Assembly: GCF_001693275.1 (NCBI RefSeq)
Contig: NZ_CP016477.1
Location: 2,046,001 to 2,110,000, forward strand
DNA from: Picosynechococcus sp. PCC 7117
GTDB lineage: Bacteria > Cyanobacteriota > Cyanobacteriia > Cyanobacteriales > MRBY01
Reading direction: 5' to 3'
Length of the DNA: 64,000 bases
The notes beneath the pieces were generated by a model, which made no database searches, had not been told where the DNA came from, and saw only the letters and a program-made list of their open reading frames with translations. This document shows positions 60,334-64,000 of this stretch, piece after piece (within the stretch, counting starts at the first letter, position 1; each line of letters starts with the position of its first letter). Position numbers and translations under genes: made by a program.

Positions 60334-61380
60334 ATGGTTGCTCAGAAAATTCTTAATCCCCGTCACCAAAATATTTTTCGAGCAACGGTCAACCATTACA
60401 TTTCCACAGCGGAACCCGTAGGCTCCAAAACCCTTGTGGAGGAATATGACTTTCAGGTCAGTTCTGCCACCATTCGTAATGTGATGGGCAAGTTGGAAAA
60501 GGCAGGTTTTTTGTATCAACCCCACATCTCGGCGGGACGGGTCCCCTCTGATTCCGGCTATCGCTTCTATGTGGACGAACTCGTCACTCCTAATTCCCAG
60601 ACCCGTAAACGAGCGAGCCAAACGTTACAGGAACAGACCGCTGCAGAGTATTGGGGACTAGATGCGACCCTCCAGCGGGCAACGCAAATCCTGGCGACGT
60701 TAAGTGGTTATATTGCTCTAATCACGGTGCCCCATCAAAACCATGCTCGCCTACGCTATCTACAGTTACTCCCCCTGGGGGATCAGAAGGTGATGATGAT
60801 TGTGGTGACGGATAGTTATCAACCCCAATCGTTGTCCTTGACCCTGGACTGTGACCCCGATGAGCTAGAGATTCTATCGAATTTTTTGAATCACCATCTC
60901 CAGGGGCGATCGCTCCAAGAAATTGCCAGCCTTGATCCCCAGGCTTTAGACGAAGACTTTCACCATTGTCAGCTGTTATTGGAGACGATTTTGGGTAAGA
61001 TTGCCCAGATTGTGCCCAATACGATTGCGACGCCGATTCTAGTACGGGGCATTTCGGAAGTGCTGCGGCAACCTGAGTTTTCCCAAATTGAGCAGTTACA
61101 AACCCTATTGCACTTGCTAGAGGCGAAACAAGAACAGCTACTCCCGGTGGTTTTTAATGGTTTACCAGGCGATCGCCCGACGCTCATTCACATCGGCACC
61201 GAAAATCCCCTAGAACCCATGAAAACCTGCGCCCTTATTTCCACATATTATTACCAAGAAAAAACGCCCGTTGGTAGTGTTGCGGTGCTTGGCCCGACGC
61301 GGATGTTCTATGAAAATGCGATCGCCTTAGTTGAAGCCACAGCAGATTATCTTTCTGAGAATTTAAAAGCCGCTTTTTAA
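60334..61380 (+). CDS. hrcA: Heat-inducible transcription repressor HrcA
   Basis: A 348-aa repressor that binds CIRCE operators at groESL/groEL2-type promoters. The N-terminal winged helix is NPRHQNIFRATVNHYISTAEPVGSKTLVEEYDFQVSSATIRNVMGKLEKAGFLYQPHISAGRVPSDSGYRFYVDEL (about residues 5-80). A dimerisation/GAF-like domain follows, ending YYQEKTPVGSVAVLGPTRMFYENAIALVEATADYLSENL. The start GTG/ATG near 60334 is the family start (MVAQKILNPRHQNIF). No CIRCE element (TTAGCACTC-N9-GAGTGCTAA) lies in the 114 bases upstream, so it does not look autoregulated that way. Confidence 0.93.
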   Translation: MVAQKILNPRHQNIFRATVNHYISTAEPVGSKTLVEEYDFQVSSATIRNVMGKLEKAGFLYQPHISAGRVPSDSGYRFYVDELVTPNSQTRKRASQTLQEQTAAEYWGLDATLQRATQILATLSGYIALITVPHQNHARLRYLQLLPLGDQKVMMIVVTDSYQPQSLSLTLDCDPDELEILSNFLNHHLQGRSLQEIASLDPQALDEDFHHCQLLLETILGKIAQIVPNTIATPILVRGISEVLRQPEFSQIEQLQTLLHLLEAKQEQLLPVVFNGLPGDRPTLIHIGTENPLEPMKTCALISTYYYQEKTPVGSVAVLGPTRMFYENAIALVEATADYLSENLKAAF

Positions 61381-61485
61381 GGTTTAAGAATCGTAGGAAA
61401 TAAAGATCAAATAATTCAATTTTTTGTTTTTTTTGTTGATGGCGATCGCCACAATCTTTTTAGGGGAGTACCCATAGGGGATTTC

Positions 61486-62043
61486 ATGGACTTTGACTTA
61501 GATATTCTTCTCTTTGCCCTAGTGTTGAGTATTGACTGTTTTTCCGTCGCCCTCGCACTAGGAGTACGCCATTTTTCCCGCAAGCGGGCCTTATTTTTTG
61601 CGCTCAGTTCAGGTTTCTCCGGTGGCGGTGCTATTTCCCTCGGTTTTCTCCTGGGTAATTTCGCCCAATACATCACTTTCTATGATCAAGGAATTGCTTT
61701 TATTCTCTTGATCCTTATCGGTGTTCACATGTGCTACAACGCCTACCGAGAAATGCAGAAGCTCCCAGATGATAAGGATGAACCCAGAAAAATTCATGGT
61801 CTTTGGAAAATTCTTTTGGTCTCTAGCATTTCCAGTGTTGATTCTTTGGGGGTTGGTATTTCCCTTGGTTTAATGGGCAAACCCTTAATTCCCTATTCCC
61901 TGGGGATCGGGATTTCCGCTTTTTTTGCTACTTATGTGGGCTTATTTTGCGCACAATTAATTTCTAGTCAATTGAAGGAAAAGGTAGAGTTTTTTGGCGG
62001 TGGTATTTTGATTGCCATGGGCCTTAAAATGCTCTCAATATAA
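61486..62043 (+). CDS. MntP-like manganese-exporter-family protein, first tandem copy
   Basis: A 185-aa membrane protein with six helices in two repeats. FALVLSIDCFSVALALGVRHFSRKRALFFALSSGFSGGGAISLGFLLGNF (about 8-57) and LLVSSISSVDSLGVGISLGLMGKP (about 107-130) carry the conserved Asp of each repeat (SIDCFSVAL, SVDSLGVG). This is the pattern of MntP (PF02659) Mn2+ efflux pumps. A paralogue follows 244 bases later. The sequence AGGGGAGTA just before its start resembles part of the yybP-ykoY (Mn2+) riboswitch but is too close to the ATG and isolated. Confidence 0.8.
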   Translation: MDFDLDILLFALVLSIDCFSVALALGVRHFSRKRALFFALSSGFSGGGAISLGFLLGNFAQYITFYDQGIAFILLILIGVHMCYNAYREMQKLPDDKDEPRKIHGLWKILLVSSISSVDSLGVGISLGLMGKPLIPYSLGIGISAFFATYVGLFCAQLISSQLKEKVEFFGGGILIAMGLKMLSI

Positions 62044-62287
62044 TGATTATTTAGGCCCGATTTTTATAAATCTAAAGTCATCGTTTTCCAAGTAAAAAGC
62101 AGATTATTATTTCGCTCAGTCTCACGAGAATTTGGATTTATTTATAGACAATTACTTTTTGGGAAGAATTTTTTTAATAATTTTGTGGAACTCGGAAACA
62201 ATGAAAAAACTATGATAAATCGACCCACGATTTTTCGTTTATAGTAATAAATGCATTCTTTTCGGGTTGGTGATCGCCACGGCATTT

Positions 62288-62851
62288 ATGGGTTTTGAAT
62301 TAGACATTATTATTTTCGCCCTTGTCCTCAGTATTGACTCCTTTTCCGCTGCCTTAGCCCTTGGTATTCGTCACTTTTCTGGAAAACGGGCTTTATTTTT
62401 TGCGCTCAGTTCGGGGCTTTCTGAAGGGGTGGCGATCGCCCTCGGCTTCATTTTGGGACGTTTTGCCCAGACTATAATTATGGCCTACGATCATTGGGTG
62501 GCCTTTGCCCTATTGGTTTTGGTGGGTGGACATATGTGCTACAACGCTTACCAAGAAATGCGAGCCAAGCCAGGCGATGACGATGGTGAATCCGTCAAAA
62601 TCCATAGCCTGTGGAAAATTTTGTTTATTTCTAGTATCACCAGCATCGACTCTTTGGGGGTGGGCGTTTCCCTCGGCCTCATTGGTAAACCGCTTGTGCC
62701 TTACTCCCTCAGCATTGGCTTGGCTGCTTTTTGCGCTACCTATGGGGGCTTATTTTGTGCCAGACTCATTTCCGGGCACTTAGGCGAAAAGGTAGAATTT
62801 TTTGGCGGCGGAGTTTTGATCGCCTTGGGCATTAAGATGCTGTCAATCTAA
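62288..62851 (+). CDS. MntP-like manganese-exporter-family protein, second tandem copy
   Basis: A 187-aa paralogue of the gene upstream, sharing long stretches such as HFSxKRALFFALSSG, HMCYNAYxEM and EKVEFFGGGxLIAxGxKMLSI. The repeat Asp motifs are LSIDSFSAALALGIRHF and SITSIDSLGVGVSLGLIGKPLVPYS. The loop between repeats is more acidic (KPGDDDGESVKIHS). Such pumps export Mn2+ or other divalent metals; in photosynthetic cells Mn supply to PSII makes control of its level important. ATG 62288 follows a frame open from GTG 62267; family agreement favours MGFELDIIIFALVLSID. Confidence 0.8.
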   Translation: MGFELDIIIFALVLSIDSFSAALALGIRHFSGKRALFFALSSGLSEGVAIALGFILGRFAQTIIMAYDHWVAFALLVLVGGHMCYNAYQEMRAKPGDDDGESVKIHSLWKILFISSITSIDSLGVGVSLGLIGKPLVPYSLSIGLAAFCATYGGLFCARLISGHLGEKVEFFGGGVLIALGIKMLSI

Positions 62852-62866
62852 TCTATTCCGAATACA

Positions 62867-63259
62867 CTACAAAAGCCCTTCTAATTGACGTCGAATGCGG
62901 TCTAATTCTGTATCCGACAAATCGTTTTCTGACGCTGTGGTTTGCTCTGCTGGCTGTTGCTTTCCCTCTGGATCCCAAGCTAAATCTGTCACATTCGCTT
63001 CGGGGGGCGTGGCCAATTCGCCAGCGGCAACGTGCTGCCAATCATAATCTGCATCCCGACAAAACTCGATAATGTCTTCTTCATCCATGGCTTCGATGGA
63101 GACGGGCGGGAAATCCTGGGCCTCCAACATTAGCCCAAACCGGGTGGCGTCATCTTCATCTTCAAACATTAAAATCTTGTTGCGATCGCCAGTTTGGAGT
63201 GTGTGAATCCCTTCATTTTCTGTCCGGGCATTAAACAGCAAGACATACACGCGACTCAT
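62867..63259 (-). CDS. DUF3110 protein
   Basis: A 130-aa cytoplasmic protein: MSRVYVLLFNARTENEGIHTLQTGDRNKILMFEDEDDATRFGLMLEAQDFPPVSIEAMDEEDIIEFCRDADYDWQHV (residues 1-77) is the DUF3110 domain, known in cyanobacteria and plants but without assigned function. The rest is an acidic, Glu/Asp/Thr-rich tail ending LSDTELDRIRRQLEGLL. The start at 63259 is set by AAGGAG eight bases upstream and by family agreement; a much longer open frame to 63403 is not used. It is convergent with the second MntP-like gene, 15 bases apart. Confidence 0.85.
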   Translation of the reverse strand: MSRVYVLLFNARTENEGIHTLQTGDRNKILMFEDEDDATRFGLMLEAQDFPPVSIEAMDEEDIIEFCRDADYDWQHVAAGELATPPEANVTDLAWDPEGKQQPAEQTTASENDLSDTELDRIRRQLEGLL

Positions 63260-63603
63260 GGATTTTCTCCTTAGATGCTTACTAATCGGCTCCTTTTGGG
63301 GGAGGGTGATCAAATTGTTTATGATAAGGTAACGGGAAATTTCGCTCAAACCCTTTAAAATGGTACCGCTCGATTGGCAAATTGCGAATCTTCCCATGTT
63401 CAACCATGGTTTATTTTTGCTTGGTATCGATCTTAAAGGTGGCGATCGATCGCCATCGCTGTTTCAGGGCCTTTTTGCTTAACAAGCCTTCACAAAACAG
63501 CAGTAGTGGAACTTTCCTGGAATCTTTTCTTTCATAGAGCCTAGACGCTCACTTGATCAAGGGAGCCTCTGACGGTATAACCCAACTGGGGAGGGGGACA
63601 GCC
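63260..63603. other. Divergent region DUF3110 / exported protein
   Basis: About 340 bases with no gene. It should contain both promoters. GCGATCGATCGCC (overlapping HIP1-like units) lies near 63443-63455. A GGGGAGGGGG purine tract precedes the ATG at 63604 and may be its ribosome site. Confidence 0.4.
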
Positions 63604-64000
63604 ATGACAAAATTTTATGCACCGACCATTATTGGGGCAACAACGCTCCTGACCATTGCCGCTGGTCTTGGTGGTATTCAAGGGGCGATCGCCGGCCCGG
63701 AAACCTTTACGATCGCCGCTAACGGAGCCATTACCTCCAATGAAGTCTTTAACGGGACAATCACCGGCCAGGCTGGGGGGCCAACCAATAGTAACTTTTG
63801 TGGCTGGATTGCCAATCGCCCCAACCACACCTTTCGCATTAATGGCAATGGCCTGATGTCTCTCAATCTCAGCGTCGTCGATCCTAACGGTGGCGTTTCC
63901 AGACCCTTTACGCTTCTGATCAAAAATGCCGATGATCCCAGTGCAGATCCATTCTGTGCGATCGCCGATCCTTTTAGCGGAATTCCTGCCGAAATTGGCG
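63604..64000 (+). CDS. Exported protein of unknown function, N-terminal part (cut by window edge)
   Basis: The frame from ATG 63604 is open to the last base, so at least 132 residues are present. MTKFYAPTIIGATTLLTIAAGLGGIQGAIAG is a typical Sec signal peptide with cleavage near residue 31. The mature part (ETFTIAANGAITSNEVFNGTITGQAGGPTNSNFCGWIANRPNHTFRINGNGLMSLNLSVVDPNGG...) is Asn/Gly/Thr-rich and beta-strand-like, with two cysteines (about residues 67 and 119) that could form a disulfide. I do not recognise the family. Some predicted cyanobacterial PEP-CTERM or surface proteins look similar, but the C-terminus is not visible. Confidence 0.6.
   Translation, partial: MTKFYAPTIIGATTLLTIAAGLGGIQGAIAGPETFTIAANGAITSNEVFNGTITGQAGGPTNSNFCGWIANRPNHTFRINGNGLMSLNLSVVDPNGGVSRPFTLLIKNADDPSADPFCAIADPFSGIPAEIG

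Noticed and set aside
61381-61485. yybP-ykoY manganese riboswitch before the first mntP-like gene
   Set aside because: AGGGGAGTA is present but only about 20 bases before the ATG; the second conserved half and the space for the fold are missing.
1-64000. CRISPR arrays, insertion sequences, integrases or rRNA genes
   Set aside because: None seen. The recurring GCGATCGC octamer is HIP1, a normal feature of many cyanobacterial genomes, not a mobile element.

Overview
The window looks like a chromosomal segment from a unicellular marine or euryhaline cyanobacterium close to Synechococcus sp. PCC 7002 (Picosynechococcus). The evidence is oxygenic-photosynthesis genes (psaA, psaB, menA, a Psb34-like protein, a Mg-protoporphyrin ester cyclase), a carboxysomal-type beta carbonic anhydrase, cyanobacteria-only families (DUF3155, DUF3110, CCB2/CCB4, Hik2/Rre1), and the very frequent HIP1 octamer GCGATCGC, often inside genes. 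The genus is an inference from protein resemblance; no search was run.

Layout. 1-17.4 kb: end of a gyrase/topo IV A subunit, an ABC-2 permease, Psb34-like and SUI1-like small proteins, then single housekeeping genes (ChaN-like, VOC, GIY-YIG, DUF218, NADAR, FAD hydroxylase, lipoproteins, HAD phosphatase). A signalling and assembly group follows: histidine kinase Hik2, DUF3155, a CCB2/CCB4 factor for cytochrome b6, and response regulator Rre1. Then come queG and the rpsB-tsf operon. 18-22.7 kb: the psaA-psaB photosystem I core operon with several possible RNA control elements. 22.8-34 kb: transporters (cation-chloride cotransporter family, AI-2E/PerM family, FetB-like), HU, a DegT aminotransferase, nadA, a ComFB receptor, the SigG-type ECF sigma factor with its anti-sigma factor, and ndhD (first copy).

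34-43.3 kb is the most unusual region. A compact minus-strand operon encodes a FAAL-ACP-oxoamine synthase fusion, a ketosphinganine-reductase-like SDR, a second fatty acyl-AMP ligase and a glycosyltransferase. It is flanked by a flippase and a fatty-acid/sterol hydroxylase. Together they could make, glycosylate and export a sphingoid-like lipid. I know of no characterised cyanobacterial product for this set.

43.3-57.9 kb: tRNA-Val(GAC), menA, hisB, a phasin-like protein and FKBP. Next is the low-oxygen tetrapyrrole operon (oxidative cyclase, heme oxygenase, HemN, desaturase) facing its likely activator ChlR, then two LivG/LivF-type ATPases, the carbonic anhydrase, and a small AT-rich patch with an orphan membrane protein and a decayed vapBC module. 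57.9-64 kb: a second ndhD, a rhodanese, hrcA, tandem mntP-like genes, DUF3110, and the start of an exported protein cut by the window edge.

Much of the window serves the photosynthetic membrane: the PSI core and its quinone (psaAB, menA), cytochrome b6f heme attachment (CCB), NDH-1 (two NdhD), redox signalling (Hik2/Rre1) and micro-oxic pigment synthesis (ChlR operon). One strong transfer RNA gene was found; no rRNA, CRISPR array, transposase or integrase was seen.
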